This document shows, one piece after another, positions 25,283 through 34,700 of a stretch of DNA of 64,000 nt. The stretch covers positions 1-64,000 of the forward strand of contig NZ_MSPQ01000009.1 of NCBI RefSeq assembly GCF_001936475.1, read 5' to 3'. Position 1 is the stretch's first letter, and each line of letters opens with the position of its first letter. The position numbers and the translations under genes are program-made. Source of the stretch: Algoriphagus marinus (lineage in GTDB: Bacteria > Bacteroidota > Bacteroidia > Cytophagales > Cyclobacteriaceae). Under the pieces are notes generated by a model, which made no database searches, had not been told where the DNA came from, and was given only the letters and a program-made list of their open reading frames with translations.

Positions 25283-26821
25283 ATGAAAAATAAAAACTCT
25301 AATCACTTAAAATTCTTTCTATTGATCTGGGTTTTCTTTGGAAATATTTATTCCCCCTTTGCACAGCAAAGAAATGAGGAACTTCCCAATGTGGTTCTGC
25401 TTTTGGGCGATGATCACGGCTGGGATGAAACTGGCTACAATGGCCACCCTTATTTGAAGACTCCGGTTTTGGATGAATTGGCAGAGGTTGGGATTCGTAT
25501 GAATCGTTTCTATTCCGCATCACCGGTCTGCTCCCCTACTCGCGGAAGTATTTTAACTGGTCGCCACCCAAATCGTTACGGAACCTTTACTCCCGGCTTT
25601 TCTATCCGTCCTGAAGAAATAAGTATTGCTAGGCTGATGCAGGCAAAAGGTTATGCGACTGCTCATTTTGGAAAATGGCATCTCGGCCCAGTCAAAGCAG
25701 AATCACCAACCAATCCAGGCGCAATGGGATTTGATGAATGGCTTTCGCACGATAATTTCTTTGAGCTGAACCCATACCTCTCTCGAAATGGTGCAGATCC
25801 AGAATTATTCGAAGGCGAAAGTTCGGAGATCTTGGTGCGAGAGGCAATGACCTTTATAGAAAAGGCAAAAGCAGCTGGGAAGCCTTTCTTCGTCGTGATT
25901 TGGTACGGTTCTCCCCATGAACCATATAGTGGATTGCCAGAAGATTTAGCCCTTTATTCCAATCTTCCAGAGACATTTGGAAATAGGCAAGTTCAACTCA
26001 CCTCCAATGAAACGGGCATGCCAGTCAAACGTCTTCAGCGGGAAGTTTTGCAGGAGCGATTTGCAGAAATCACCGCTATGGATCGAAGTATTGGAGAATT
26101 AAGGAATTATCTAAAAACCAAAGAACTCAAATCAAACACCCTACTTTGGTATTTTGGGGACAATGGGACTCCGCAAGAGGCAAATGCAACCGTCCCTTTT
26201 CGTGAGCAAAAAGGGAGTATTTACGAGGGTGGAATTCGTGTGCCAAGTGTTCTGGAGTGGCCAGATGGCCTACCAACCGCTTTACAAAGTAATGTAAACA
26301 TGAATAGTGCTGATGTTTTCCCAACGCTGGCTTTCCTCATTGGAGAGCCATTACCGAAACGACCCATTGATGGAATCAATCTTTTGCCTTTTCTTTCCGG
26401 AGAAAAACTGGAAAGACCTAGTCCAATGCTATTTTGGAACGGAAGCCCAAGAAATTTACCCCTGAAAGAGCTCAAAGCTTATTTGGATCCAAAACTCCAA
26501 GAGGGTACTTCTCCGATGGTCAAATTGATGAATGGAAAGGCAACGCGTGATTTTAGAAACTACATTCAAACGGACATTATTCCCACAGATTTTCATGGCG
26601 ATCGAGCGATCATAAACAATCAATACAAATTGGTTTTGACCGAAAATAAAGCTGGTGAAACCCAATTCGAATTGTTTGATTTGCTCCAAGATCCAGCAGA
26701 AACCAAAGACTTAAAAGAACTTTATCCAGAACTCACTAAAGAGATGTCCAATCAGCTTCGCATTTGGCAAGAATCTGTTTTAAACAGTTTATTGGGAAAT
26801 GATTATAAAAAAAATAAATGA
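25283..26821 (+). CDS. secreted sulfatase (arylsulfatase family)
   Basis: A sulfatase of about 512 residues. The signal peptide [20 protein letters not shown] ends near AQQ. The metal site is [19 protein letters not shown]. The formylglycine precursor is Cys83 in [18 protein letters not shown], matching C-x-(P/A)-x-R, so it needs a maturase encoded elsewhere. HFGKWHLG and WYFGDNGTP are other conserved metal and substrate segments. I prefer the ATG at 25283; the open frame begins nine codons upstream at a TTG. The substrate may be a sulfated polysaccharide or small ester. The alcohol dehydrogenase gene overlaps its stop (ATGA), so both are co-translated. Confidence 0.93.
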   Translation: MKNKNSNHLKFFLLIWVFFGNIYSPFAQQRNEELPNVVLLLGDDHGWDETGYNGHPYLKTPVLDELAEVGIRMNRFYSASPVCSPTRGSILTGRHPNRYGTFTPGFSIRPEEISIARLMQAKGYATAHFGKWHLGPVKAESPTNPGAMGFDEWLSHDNFFELNPYLSRNGADPELFEGESSEILVREAMTFIEKAKAAGKPFFVVIWYGSPHEPYSGLPEDLALYSNLPETFGNRQVQLTSNETGMPVKRLQREVLQERFAEITAMDRSIGELRNYLKTKELKSNTLLWYFGDNGTPQEANATVPFREQKGSIYEGGIRVPSVLEWPDGLPTALQSNVNMNSADVFPTLAFLIGEPLPKRPIDGINLLPFLSGEKLERPSPMLFWNGSPRNLPLKELKAYLDPKLQEGTSPMVKLMNGKATRDFRNYIQTDIIPTDFHGDRAIINNQYKLVLTENKAGETQFELFDLLQDPAETKDLKELYPELTKEMSNQLRIWQESVLNSLLGNDYKKNK

Positions 26822-27855
26822 AAGCACTCCTCTACGAATCCTTCCAATCCCAACCCATCATAACCCAAGTTCCTGATCCAAGTCCAAGCAAATCGGGAGT
26901 AGTCATCGAAGTAAAAGCCACAGGTCTATGCCGATCTGACTGGCATGGCTGGATGGGGCATGATGAAGACATTCAGCTCCCACATGTTCCTGGACATGAA
27001 TTTGCCGGAATAATTAAGGCAGTCGGTAGCGAAGTGAGAAATTGGAAAGAGGGAGATCGGGTTACCGTTCCTTTTGTATCGGGTTGCGGAAAATGCCCGG
27101 AGTGCGCATCTGGAAATCATCAGGTTTGCGATGATCAGTTTCAGCCGGGATTTACAAATTGGGGTTCCTTTGCAGAATTTGTAGCAATCGATCGCGCAGA
27201 TATCAATTTAGTGGAGCTTCCAGAAACGATGAATTTCCAAACAGCGGCAAGCTTGGGTTGTAGATTTGCGACCTCATTTCGAGCTGTGGTAGATCAAGGG
27301 AAAGTAACCGGCGGCCAATGGGTAGCGATTCATGGATGCGGGGGCGTTGGCCTATCAGCTATTATGATTGCTACAGCGTTAGGAGCGCAGGTCATCGCAA
27401 TTGATATTGACCAAGAGAAATTGAAATTGGCCAGAAAAATCGGAGCAGTAGCCACTATTGAAGCCAGCAATTCGAATGTGGTAGAAGTGGTTCGTGAAAT
27501 TTCAAAAAGAGGAGTCCATGTTTCGATCGATGCACTTGGAAGTCCTCAGACGCTTTTCAATTCTGTTTCTTGTCTGCGAAAGAGAGGAAAACACATCCAA
27601 GTAGGTCTTTTACTCGGTGATCAAAAAAACAGTGCCATCCCAATGAATTTGGTCCTTTCGAATGAATTGGAAATCTTTGGAAGTCATGGAATGCAAGCTT
27701 GGCGCTATCCTGAGATGATTCAAATGATCACGGCAGGAAAAATGAACCCGGAATTATTAATTGGCAAATCCATAACTCTGGAAGCTGCTGTCACAGCATT
27801 AATGAAAATGAATAAATTTCAAGATACAGGTGTCACGTTAATCGATCGTTTTTAA
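26818..27855 (+). CDS. zinc-dependent alcohol dehydrogenase (MDR family)
   Basis: A 345-residue medium-chain dehydrogenase. Catalytic zinc ligands are Cys38 and the GHE pair His60-Glu61 (PGHEFAG). The structural zinc site is Cys90, Cys93, Cys96 and Cys104 ([15 protein letters not shown]). The Rossmann motif is [14 protein letters not shown], and Asp following IAIDID suggests NAD preference. The overlap with the sulfatase gene suggests that it oxidises a product released after desulfation, which is inference. Confidence 0.93.
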   Translation: MKALLYESFQSQPIITQVPDPSPSKSGVVIEVKATGLCRSDWHGWMGHDEDIQLPHVPGHEFAGIIKAVGSEVRNWKEGDRVTVPFVSGCGKCPECASGNHQVCDDQFQPGFTNWGSFAEFVAIDRADINLVELPETMNFQTAASLGCRFATSFRAVVDQGKVTGGQWVAIHGCGGVGLSAIMIATALGAQVIAIDIDQEKLKLARKIGAVATIEASNSNVVEVVREISKRGVHVSIDALGSPQTLFNSVSCLRKRGKHIQVGLLLGDQKNSAIPMNLVLSNELEIFGSHGMQAWRYPEMIQMITAGKMNPELLIGKSITLEAAVTALMKMNKFQDTGVTLIDRF

Positions 27856-27866
27856 ATCAAGAAATT

Positions 27867-28229
27867 ATGATGAATCCCAAAGCTTCATCTGTTGCCGAAT
27901 ACTTCAGCTGGCAAACTGAGACCATTCAGGAAAAACTTCAATCTATCCGTGAGACGATCGCAGCAGTAGTTCCGGAGGCCAAAGAGGTAATCAGTTATCA
28001 CATGCCAGCGTTTAAGACTTCAGAGGTGCTAGTCTATTATGCAGCCATGAAAAAGCATATCGGATTTTACCCGCATTCCGAAGCAATCATTGTTTTCAAA
28101 AAGGAATTAGCCCCCTATAAAACCTCCAAAGGAGCAATTCAATTTCCTTTGGATCAACCAATACCTTTAGATTTGATCAGGGATATCACGATTTTTAGAA
28201 GAGAACAGGTAAGGGCGAAAAAAGAATAG
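27867..28229 (+). CDS. DUF1801 (YdhG-like) protein
   Basis: A 120-residue small soluble protein. SVAEYFSWQTETIQEKLQSIR, then VVPEAKEVISYHMPAF and HIGFYPHSEAI, are the DUF1801 signature; the fold is related to frataxin-like YdhG. Function is unsettled. It follows the dehydrogenase after 11 bases and probably shares its transcript. Confidence 0.88.
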   Translation: MMNPKASSVAEYFSWQTETIQEKLQSIRETIAAVVPEAKEVISYHMPAFKTSEVLVYYAAMKKHIGFYPHSEAIIVFKKELAPYKTSKGAIQFPLDQPIPLDLIRDITIFRREQVRAKKE

Positions 28230-28355
28230 AAAATCAACTCAAAAACAACTTCAAAGGTCTTTATCCAAGCCTAAACTATCAAAAGTATCAGCCTCTTTAA
28301 AACGAACTGAACATATTTTTGAACAAATTCTTTCAGAAGAACTTTTTCAATTAAT

Positions 28356-28739
28356 TCAGATTTGAAAAATATTCTTCGGCTCCAAAAACGCTAAAATCTT
28401 CTTATCCAAAGTCCAGATTTTCAAGTCGAATTGAATTGCTGTAAAAATAATTACTGAATCTATCAGTCCAATTCCCCGGCTCAAAAGCTTTTGTTCTCTG
28501 GAGAAAATGCCAGCTTCAAAGATTAATCCCGGGCTATCCAAAATCTTCATTTGTGCAAAAAATTCCTGGATCATGGCCACTTCGCGCTGCCCTTTGGCTC
28601 CCTGCATTAATTCAGCAAAAATCAGCTCAAGGGAAAAAATATCAGTGCTATCAATCAAATCTAACCCAGTTTGAAAGTAGACTGGGTTTGCCTTAAAAAA
28701 TTCGATCCAAACTGATGTGTCAATTAAAACCCGATTCAT
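28356..28739 (-). CDS. vapC: VapC-type PIN-domain toxin
   Basis: A 127-residue PIN-domain ribonuclease, the toxin half of a type II toxin-antitoxin pair. The acidic Mg2+ site is complete: Asp7 in VLIDTSVWIEFF, Glu43 in FAELMQG, Asp94 in GLIDSVIIFTA and Asp112 in WTLDKKILAF. VapC enzymes cut tRNA or rRNA; the target here is unknown. It overlaps the antitoxin gene by four bases. Confidence 0.92.
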   Translation of the reverse strand: MNRVLIDTSVWIEFFKANPVYFQTGLDLIDSTDIFSLELIFAELMQGAKGQREVAMIQEFFAQMKILDSPGLIFEAGIFSREQKLLSRGIGLIDSVIIFTAIQFDLKIWTLDKKILAFLEPKNIFQI

Positions 28740-28942
28740 TTCTGGTTTAATTCACGAAGTTCACTTGCTCCATAGTAAAACTCCAATGGCTCAGCAGCAA
28801 TTTCTTCTGAGAGATTTCGCATTTTTTTTCGTGTTCGATATTCATTCAAGGCCATTTTGAGCGCCTCTGTAATGTTCTTTGAGCCAGAAAGCTCCATTAC
28901 TTCTTTGATTAATTCATCTTCAATTAGAGCTGTGACTTTCAT
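28736..28942 (-). CDS. vapB: VapB-type antitoxin
   Basis: A 68-residue protein with the VapB layout. The N-terminal strand-helix-helix (KVTALIEDELIKEVMELSG, then TEALKMALNEYRTRKK) is a DNA-binding ribbon-helix-helix-like part. The C-terminal tail (EPLEFYYGASELRELNQ) should wrap the toxin. The ATGA overlap with vapC is the usual order, antitoxin first. It probably autorepresses its promoter in the bases just upstream of 28942. Confidence 0.9.
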   Translation of the reverse strand: MKVTALIEDELIKEVMELSGSKNITEALKMALNEYRTRKKMRNLSEEIAAEPLEFYYGASELRELNQK

Positions 28943-29003
28943 AGGATTATTATTTAATCCAAAATACGATACATAATCGTATAAGTTTACTTTTTTGATA
29001 TAA

Positions 29004-30476
29004 TTATCCTAAATCGAAAATCTGATCCACTGCCTCTGGTACATCTTCAGTATAATGACTCACATATATCAAGGTAATGTCAGTGAGTTCGCAGATTTTT
29101 TGAATGGTTTCCTTGAATAGTCTCCGCTGAAGCTCATCCATTCCCTGTGAAGCCTCATCCAGGATCAGAAGTTTGGGCTGTTTGATCAGCGCTCGGGCAA
29201 GCAGAGTCCAGCGTTGATTTTCCAGAGAAAGTCGACTGATTGGTATAGTTGAAAAAGATTCCAATTGGAAAAGCTTCATCCAAGATTCGGTTAATGCCTC
29301 ATGTTCCGCTGATACTTTTTTGAACAAACCCATGGTATCAAAAAGACCGGAAAGAATCACCTTTCTACAAGTTTGGTTGGAAGGAAAAAATCGACTGAGT
29401 TCCGGCGCGACAAAACCTGTAGGTCCCTTCACTTCCCAAATGCTTTCTCCAGTTCCTCGTTTTCTTCCAAAAAGCCAGAGATTCTGAGCATATGCTTGGG
29501 GATTTTCTCCGATCAAAAGACTGATCAAGGTAGATTTTCCGCTTCCATTTTTACCCCGAAGCAGCCATCGCTCTCCTGAGCTCACTTCCCAATTGAGATT
29601 TTTCAGAATCTGCTTTTCCCCGTATTTGATTGAGAGATTTTCAAGGCGAATTACCTCCGTATTTTCACTTGATCTTTTTGGCAACAGGGAATCTAAAAGT
29701 CCCCAATCGAAAGAAAAAACTGGTTCTTCTTTATTCAGTAGATGAAAATCTTTTGTTAGCCAGATTTCTTCGATTCCTCCATTATTCAACTTGGCTACAT
29801 GTGTGATCCCCTCAGGAATCTCATTTGAGGAAGTAGTCAGAAGCACATGGACTCCTTTAGCTATGATCGCTTTCAAAATCTCTCCAAATTCGGCCCGGCT
29901 TTTCACGTCCAAGCCCGTCATCGGCTGATCCATGAGATAAATCTTTGGCTGTCGCATCAAGCCTACTGCTATGGCAAGGCGACGTGTTTCGCCATTTGAC
30001 AACTTGAGTAAGGACTTGTCCAACAAGCCTTCAAGCCTGAGCAAGCTGGAAACATTTTCAATATTCCAAGGACCTTGAATCTTTGGTTGAATCTCTTTCA
30101 AAGTTTCACGAACCGTGGCTGATTCCTCGGATTCAGAGGAATTGAACCGTTGCTGAAAATAGAAATTTTGAAGGTTGGATCGATTCCTGAAAACATAGCG
30201 CTGAGACACATAAGAAATCAAATCTCGGAAGCTATGAACAGCTCCCTCCTCCTGCTTTTCAGCTGAATACTGACTTGCAAACTGCCGCTCGATTTTGCCG
30301 AAGGAATTGACGGTATTTCCTCGAATCGTTTCCAAAAAAGCAGTAAGCAAAGTGCCGGAATCCCCTATGATTGCCCAATGCGCCCCATTTTCCCAGTTAA
30401 AATTCAAGCCATGAAAGGTATGGGCACCTTTAAAAAGTATTTGTGCTTTGGAGATTTGTATCAGAAAGTCGGACAA
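29004..30476 (-). CDS. soluble tandem ABC ATPase (ModF-like)
   Basis: A 490-residue protein of two ABC ATPase domains (about 1-245 and 275-490) without membrane segments, like ModF/PhrA. The halves are unequal. Domain 1 has a degenerate Walker A (GDSGTLLT, 38-45, no lysine) and a Walker B with Gln for the catalytic Glu (LMDQP, 181-185) but a good signature LSNGE (159-163). Domain 2 has an intact Walker A (GKNGSGKST, 308-316) and Walker B (LLILDE, 436-441) but a poor signature LSLEN (416-420). In the closed sandwich only one composite ATP site would be complete. It is the last gene of a six-gene minus-strand run. Its role is unknown. Confidence 0.85.
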   Translation of the reverse strand: MSDFLIQISKAQILFKGAHTFHGLNFNWENGAHWAIIGDSGTLLTAFLETIRGNTVNSFGKIERQFASQYSAEKQEEGAVHSFRDLISYVSQRYVFRNRSNLQNFYFQQRFNSSESEESATVRETLKEIQPKIQGPWNIENVSSLLRLEGLLDKSLLKLSNGETRRLAIAVGLMRQPKIYLMDQPMTGLDVKSRAEFGEILKAIIAKGVHVLLTTSSNEIPEGITHVAKLNNGGIEEIWLTKDFHLLNKEEPVFSFDWGLLDSLLPKRSSENTEVIRLENLSIKYGEKQILKNLNWEVSSGERWLLRGKNGSGKSTLISLLIGENPQAYAQNLWLFGRKRGTGESIWEVKGPTGFVAPELSRFFPSNQTCRKVILSGLFDTMGLFKKVSAEHEALTESWMKLFQLESFSTIPISRLSLENQRWTLLARALIKQPKLLILDEASQGMDELQRRLFKETIQKICELTDITLIYVSHYTEDVPEAVDQIFDLG

Positions 30477-30518
30477 GTAAAGACTAGGGTTAGTTGAATT
30501 CTCAACTTAGTGAAAAAA

Positions 30519-30971
30519 TTATTTCCTATCCTTACTATCGATCAGAATTGTCACAGGTCCATCATTGATCAAGCTTACTTTCATATCCGCACCGAATTCA
30601 CCGGTTCCAATTGGTTTTCCTAATTCGGATTCCAGCGTCTGAATAAAGCTTTCATAGAGCGGAATAGCAACTTCAGGCCTTGCAGCTTTTATGTATGATG
30701 GTCGGTTTCCTTTTTTGGTACTTGCATGAAGCGTAAACTGGGAGATCAAAAGGATTTCCCCTCCCACATCAAGCAAGCTTTTGTTCATGACTTCATTTTC
30801 ATCTGGGAAAATCCGAAGGTTCACAATCTTCTTCGAGAGCCAAGAAATATCTTCTTCTGCGTCTGCTTCCTCTATTCCCACGAGGATAAGTAATCCATTC
30901 CCGATTTCAGCCTTTACTTTTCCTTCAATTTTTACAGCTGCTTCACTTGCTCGTTGGATGACTACAATCAT
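30519..30971 (-). CDS. dtd: D-aminoacyl-tRNA deacylase
   Basis: A 150-residue proofreading enzyme that removes D-amino acids (and glycine from tRNA-Ala) from tRNA. The two hallmark motifs are present: SQFTL at 77-81 and the cross-subunit NDGPVT at 136-141. The start MIVVIQRASEAAVKI is typical. Length is normal. Its start codon overlaps the stop of the upstream NAD(P)-binding gene. Confidence 0.96.
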   Translation of the reverse strand: MIVVIQRASEAAVKIEGKVKAEIGNGLLILVGIEEADAEEDISWLSKKIVNLRIFPDENEVMNKSLLDVGGEILLISQFTLHASTKKGNRPSYIKAARPEVAIPLYESFIQTLESELGKPIGTGEFGADMKVSLINDGPVTILIDSKDRK

Positions 30972-31687
30972 TTGCTTAGATCTTGTAATTGTCCAGAACT
31001 GATAATTTCCACTGATTTGGAGTTTTGTTCCAAAGCTTTTCTAACCATTCCCTTTGCTACCTGATAATCATAAATCGGTCTAATATTTTTAAAAAGTTTT
31101 AACCACACTAACGGCTTCATTGCAATGGTTGCGAGTTGCTCCCCTAGTCGAAATTCTGATCTATTCCCTAATAACAGTGAAGGTCTGAAGAGCCCAACAA
31201 AGTCAAATCCTATAGCTTTCAAATCGTCTTCGGTTTTACCCTTTGTCTGACTGTAAAAAATAGAAGAATCACTGCTGGCACCAGATGAGGAAACGTATAG
31301 GAACTTAGCTGTTCCGAGAGATCTTGTCCATTTGGCAAATTCAATTACCATATCATGATCTATTTTAAAAAAATCTTCTTTGGAACCCGCTTGCTTGATG
31401 GTAGTCCCAAGCGCACAAAAGCCATGGATTTCCGCCTTATTTTCTATTAAGGCAATTCTTATTTGATGATTTTCGCCACCAAGATCTTCCTCGGATAGTT
31501 TCGAGTCCAGATCCCAAGTTTTGATCATATTCATATCACCGGAGATTTGGATCAGCTTTCCATGCTTCAAAGAAAGTTTCCTTCTACCAACACTTAGAAC
31601 ATAATCATAAGCTGGATTTTGCAATAATTGATGCAACAATTGCATTCCAACTAGACCGGATGTACCCGAAAGAATCGCGATTTTCAT
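30968..31687 (-). CDS. NAD(P)-binding Rossmann protein (HTATIP2/YwnB-like)
   Basis: A 239-residue atypical SDR. The dinucleotide motif is GTSGLVGMQLLHQL at the N-terminus; FCALGTTIKQAGS and FLYVSSSGASSDS are family segments. The active-site tyrosine is probably in SIFYSQTKGKTEDDLK (Y-x-x-x-K). Members are oxidoreductase-like, with unclear substrates. It overlaps both neighbours by four bases. Confidence 0.82.
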   Translation of the reverse strand: MKIAILSGTSGLVGMQLLHQLLQNPAYDYVLSVGRRKLSLKHGKLIQISGDMNMIKTWDLDSKLSEEDLGGENHQIRIALIENKAEIHGFCALGTTIKQAGSKEDFFKIDHDMVIEFAKWTRSLGTAKFLYVSSSGASSDSSIFYSQTKGKTEDDLKAIGFDFVGLFRPSLLLGNRSEFRLGEQLATIAMKPLVWLKLFKNIRPIYDYQVAKGMVRKALEQNSKSVEIISSGQLQDLSK

Positions 31688-32307
31688 AGGTCGAAGGTAG
31701 ACTTAAACAAATCCATTAACTCTCTTTCCAACGATTGATTTTTATCTTTTGCATACCACAAATGAGTCCCTTCGGAAAACTCCTTAGAAGAAACACCCAT
31801 AGGATCTAATTTGTAAGCCTTTAACCTATCTTGAAGATATTTTGGTCTAGGTCCCCAAGTTCCTAATTCCTCTAGTTTATCATTTAGGACAATCAGTTTT
31901 GGGATTGATCTGGCCCCTTCGGTCAGATAGGCATCCATTAATTCCGGATTTTCATCTCTCAGAATCAATTTCAAATGAATATTTGGATTCAAATCTGTAA
32001 GCTTTGAAATATAAGGGATACTCTGTGCCGCATCTCCACACCATGCTTCAGTGATTACAAGAAAGACTATCGGGACAGAAATCGACTTGATCATTTCTTC
32101 CATTTCGGATGAGATCTTTGCAGTCTTATCCCAACGGTTCATCCGTTTCACATTCATTCTGGTGTATTCCAGATATCCCTCTGTCTGAATCGATCCCGTA
32201 GTTTTATTCAGTGTCAATAGTCTGTCAATCATTTCCCGATACTCAGGATACGTTTGGCTACTTTTAATTAATGTGGGGGTAATTAAATTTATTTGTTGGT
32301 CTAGCAT
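31684..32307 (-). CDS. thioredoxin-family protein (thioredoxin_9 type)
   Basis: A 207-residue cytoplasmic protein of the thioredoxin fold. The strand VFLVITEAWCGDAAQSIPYI contains WCGDA where thioredoxins have WCGPC, so the second cysteine is missing. SIPKLIVLND is the cis-proline region. Bacteroidota have many of these one-cysteine members. A disulfide reductase role is unlikely; a peroxide or thiol-binding role is possible. The overlap with the next gene suggests a shared transcript. Confidence 0.85.
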   Translation of the reverse strand: MLDQQINLITPTLIKSSQTYPEYREMIDRLLTLNKTTGSIQTEGYLEYTRMNVKRMNRWDKTAKISSEMEEMIKSISVPIVFLVITEAWCGDAAQSIPYISKLTDLNPNIHLKLILRDENPELMDAYLTEGARSIPKLIVLNDKLEELGTWGPRPKYLQDRLKAYKLDPMGVSSKEFSEGTHLWYAKDKNQSLERELMDLFKSTFDL

Positions 32308-32340
32308 CTTAAAACTTTTATCCGACCAAAACAGCCTCTT

Positions 32341-32754
32341 TTAGATTTCAGTTCTCTCCCACTCCAAAAATTCCTCAACTTCATCTTTTACTTTGGCATA
32401 TATCGCCAAGACGACTGAAAAATCATCAGCGAACCCAATAAATCCCAAAAAATCTGGTACTATATCAATAGGGGAAACAAAGTAAATTAACCCCAACAAA
32501 ACTAAACCAAGGGTACTTCCTGCCATTTTATGGGAACCGTTAAAGTGGGCTTTAGTCATTCGAATAAAAACTGAAACAGGCTCAACCAGCTTTACAACCG
32601 TAGGATGGTGACCAAATTGTACAAGCTTTTTTCCCACTCCGGAGATCAACGCCCGTACCTTTTCCTCCTGTCTGGCAAGATTCTCCACTTGCTTTCCAAA
32701 CATAGATTTTGCCTTATCTAGCATTTCTGTAGCGTTTTTCTTGATGACTTTCAT
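32341..32754 (-). CDS. YkvA-family DUF1232 membrane protein
   Basis: A 137-residue protein. The C-terminal half has the DUF1232 motif YFVSPIDIVPDFLGFIGFADD with two short hydrophobic segments around it. The N-terminal half is basic and amphipathic. Role unknown; the family often sits near stress and envelope genes. The next gene starts two bases away on the same strand. Confidence 0.88.
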   Translation of the reverse strand: MKVIKKNATEMLDKAKSMFGKQVENLARQEEKVRALISGVGKKLVQFGHHPTVVKLVEPVSVFIRMTKAHFNGSHKMAGSTLGLVLLGLIYFVSPIDIVPDFLGFIGFADDFSVVLAIYAKVKDEVEEFLEWERTEI

Positions 32755-32756
32755 GA

Positions 32757-33278
32757 TTAGAAGTAGATATTAACCTCAGACTTGACTTGCTTTAATGCAT
32801 AGAGAACTGTATCGTTTTGTCTATCAAGTGATTGAGAAAATATAGCTTTTGCTAAATCTATTCCTTTACCTTCTCCATCGAGTTCTTGTCTACTCAAATT
32901 AATAATGGTTGTAACTTCCTCAACGGCTCTTTTGACAGCCTCCCAAGTTTCTTCTGAAAAGTAAACTTGCTGGGAAAAATTATGATTAAACTCTTCTCTA
33001 ACTTCGGTCATCAACTGCGCATACAATTCATTTACCGTATATGAAGCAGGATTAGACCTTCTTACCAGATTATTAGGAGTAATCCGCTCCAGAAACAGAC
33101 AAAGTCGCTCTGCGGCTTGAAGTCGAATTGGCAAAACAACTGTAGTATTCTTGGTTTTCAATTCAACCAGCATCTTCTCTTTTTCTTTTGACAAAAAAGA
33201 AACCACCACCAAATACATTCCATAAAGGACGATTCCGGCTGGAAGAAGAATTTTCAATAAATCAACGAGATAGTTCAT
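32757..33278 (-). CDS. conserved membrane-anchored protein, hypothetical
   Basis: A 173-residue protein with one N-terminal hydrophobic helix (LLKILLPAGIVLYGMYLVVVS in part, residues about 7-28) and a soluble helical rest. The motif LRLQAAERLCLFLERITPNNL-like segment (RLQAAERLCLFLERI) followed by E-x-x-x-x-x-N-F-S-Q-Q-V-Y reads like a conserved Bacteroidota family I know only as hypothetical. It heads the six-gene minus-strand run that ends with the tandem ABC protein. Confidence 0.75.
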   Translation of the reverse strand: MNYLVDLLKILLPAGIVLYGMYLVVVSFLSKEKEKMLVELKTKNTTVVLPIRLQAAERLCLFLERITPNNLVRRSNPASYTVNELYAQLMTEVREEFNHNFSQQVYFSEETWEAVKRAVEEVTTIINLSRQELDGEGKGIDLAKAIFSQSLDRQNDTVLYALKQVKSEVNIYF

Positions 33279-33388
33279 TTTATAATTTTATACTCGAATT
33301 TGCACAATTAATTGACGACAGAAAATAAAGCAGCTTGTAAATTTGAATTCTAAACGAACCAAATTTCCTAAGATTTCATTTCTTCATC

Positions 33389-33706
33389 ATGATTATCCCT
33401 ATAAAAATCACTCCAAAAGCCGAAGCTGAGATTAAAAATATCATGGCAAACAAAAGTATTCCGGCTGATTACCACCTCAGAGTTGGAGTCAAAGGAGGGG
33501 GTTGTGGCGGGATGTCTTATGCATTGGGATTTGATAAACCTAAGCCTGAAGATCAAAAGTTTGATCTCGAAGGAATCCCAGTTTTAATTGAAAAAAGACA
33601 TTATATGTTTTTGATGGGAATGCAGATAGATTTTTTTGAGGGAGATGAGGCCCGTGGATTCACATTCGTCAATCCGGATATTCCAAAAAGACACGATCAA
33701 GAATAA
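33389..33706 (+). CDS. A-type iron-sulfur carrier-like protein lacking the C-terminal Cys pair
   Basis: A 105-residue HesB/IscA-fold protein. The first conserved cysteine is Cys39 in KGGGCGGMSYALGF. The usual C-terminal C-x-C (seen as CGCG in the paralogue at 18755-19081) is replaced by NPDIPKRHDQE, with no other Cys. Otherwise length and fold match. Such one-Cys members may hold a cluster differently, or have a different job. It stands alone, with the DUF6265 gene 35 bases downstream. Confidence 0.88.
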   Translation: MIIPIKITPKAEAEIKNIMANKSIPADYHLRVGVKGGGCGGMSYALGFDKPKPEDQKFDLEGIPVLIEKRHYMFLMGMQIDFFEGDEARGFTFVNPDIPKRHDQE

Positions 33707-33741
33707 TTTATTATTTTGAAGCCGATCTAATCAAAATTGCC

Positions 33742-34236
33742 ATGAAATCTTCTCTCCTATTCGTCTTAATTCTATTATCAATTTCTGTATCTCAAGCGCA
33801 GGTTAAGAAGCTAGAAGAAGGACAAAACCCTGGAATAGGAAACTTAAGTCAACTCGAATGGCTAACTGGCTATTGGACTGGGGAAGGATTTGGAGGTCAA
33901 TGTGAAGAAGTTTGGATGCCAGAGATAGATGGCCATATGATTGGCACCTTTCGATTTTGGTCTGAGGAGAAATTGGTTTTTACAGAATTTATGAACTTAG
34001 TCCAGGAAGGAGATACTTTTTCTCTGAAGTTGAAACACTACAATCCTGATTTGTCGGGATGGGAAGCCGACGGGGAATGGACTATTTTTAGACTTGTAGA
34101 AGTTGGAGAAAATAGTGTTTGGTTTGATGGATTGACGATGATCAGAACAGGTAATGAAATCAAACTTCATCTCGCAATGATAGAAAATGGAGTGGAGACC
34201 ATCGAGGAATTAACCTATCGAAGAGGCTCACTTTGA
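33742..34236 (+). CDS. secreted DUF6265 protein
   Basis: A 164-residue exported protein. The signal peptide MKSSLLFVLILLSISVSQAQ is followed by a lipocalin-like barrel: LEWLTGYWTGEGFGGQCEEVW (in part), a later LKLKHYNPDLSGWE and a final IEELTYRR. This W-L-x-G-x-W plus H-x-N pattern is typical of DUF6265. Function unknown; the fold suggests a bound small molecule. Confidence 0.85.
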   Translation: MKSSLLFVLILLSISVSQAQVKKLEEGQNPGIGNLSQLEWLTGYWTGEGFGGQCEEVWMPEIDGHMIGTFRFWSEEKLVFTEFMNLVQEGDTFSLKLKHYNPDLSGWEADGEWTIFRLVEVGENSVWFDGLTMIRTGNEIKLHLAMIENGVETIEELTYRRGSL

Positions 34237-34239
34237 TTT

Positions 34240-34698
34240 TTAAAACCCTTCAAATCCAGGTTTCACATTCTCCCAAAAGTCATCTAGCCCAATAATTCTT
34301 GGTTTGAAAAAGGAGATGATTTCTGGCCAGTCTTTTTCATCCATGACATTTACTTGGGGAAGGATTTTCTCGATCTTACTGATAGGTTGCCCAAATTCAT
34401 TGGAGGAAAGTAGTTTCCATTCCCAATCTTCGTTCAGACTATTTAGGAAAAGTTTTTTAAGCTGAACAAATTGATCAAAGTACAATTCCTGGAGCTCTGT
34501 ATCTGCATGGCATATTTCTATTCCGATTGAAGCAAAATCTCTTTCTGCCTTCATCCTAAAATAGATATTCCGAATACCGGTTTTATAATTTGGCCAATTA
34601 ACCCGGAATCCTGAAGCACTGGGCACTGGCTTCATATATTGACCAAATTTGATCCAAAACTCTTTTCGGATACGGGAAGTTTCTGCCCGATTATACAT
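34240..34698 (-). CDS. DUF4268 protein
   Basis: A 152-residue soluble protein. RIRKEFWIKFGQYM near the start, WPNYKTGIRNIYFRMKAE in the middle and a tail around RIIGLDDFW give the DUF4268 pattern. The family is sometimes fused to nuclease-like domains; as a stand-alone protein its function is unknown. It is the last gene of the WD40-DivIVA-folB-ChaN run, two bases after the ChaN stop. Confidence 0.85.
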   Translation of the reverse strand: MYNRAETSRIRKEFWIKFGQYMKPVPSASGFRVNWPNYKTGIRNIYFRMKAERDFASIGIEICHADTELQELYFDQFVQLKKLFLNSLNEDWEWKLLSSNEFGQPISKIEKILPQVNVMDEKDWPEIISFFKPRIIGLDDFWENVKPGFEGF

Positions 34699-34700
34699 GC

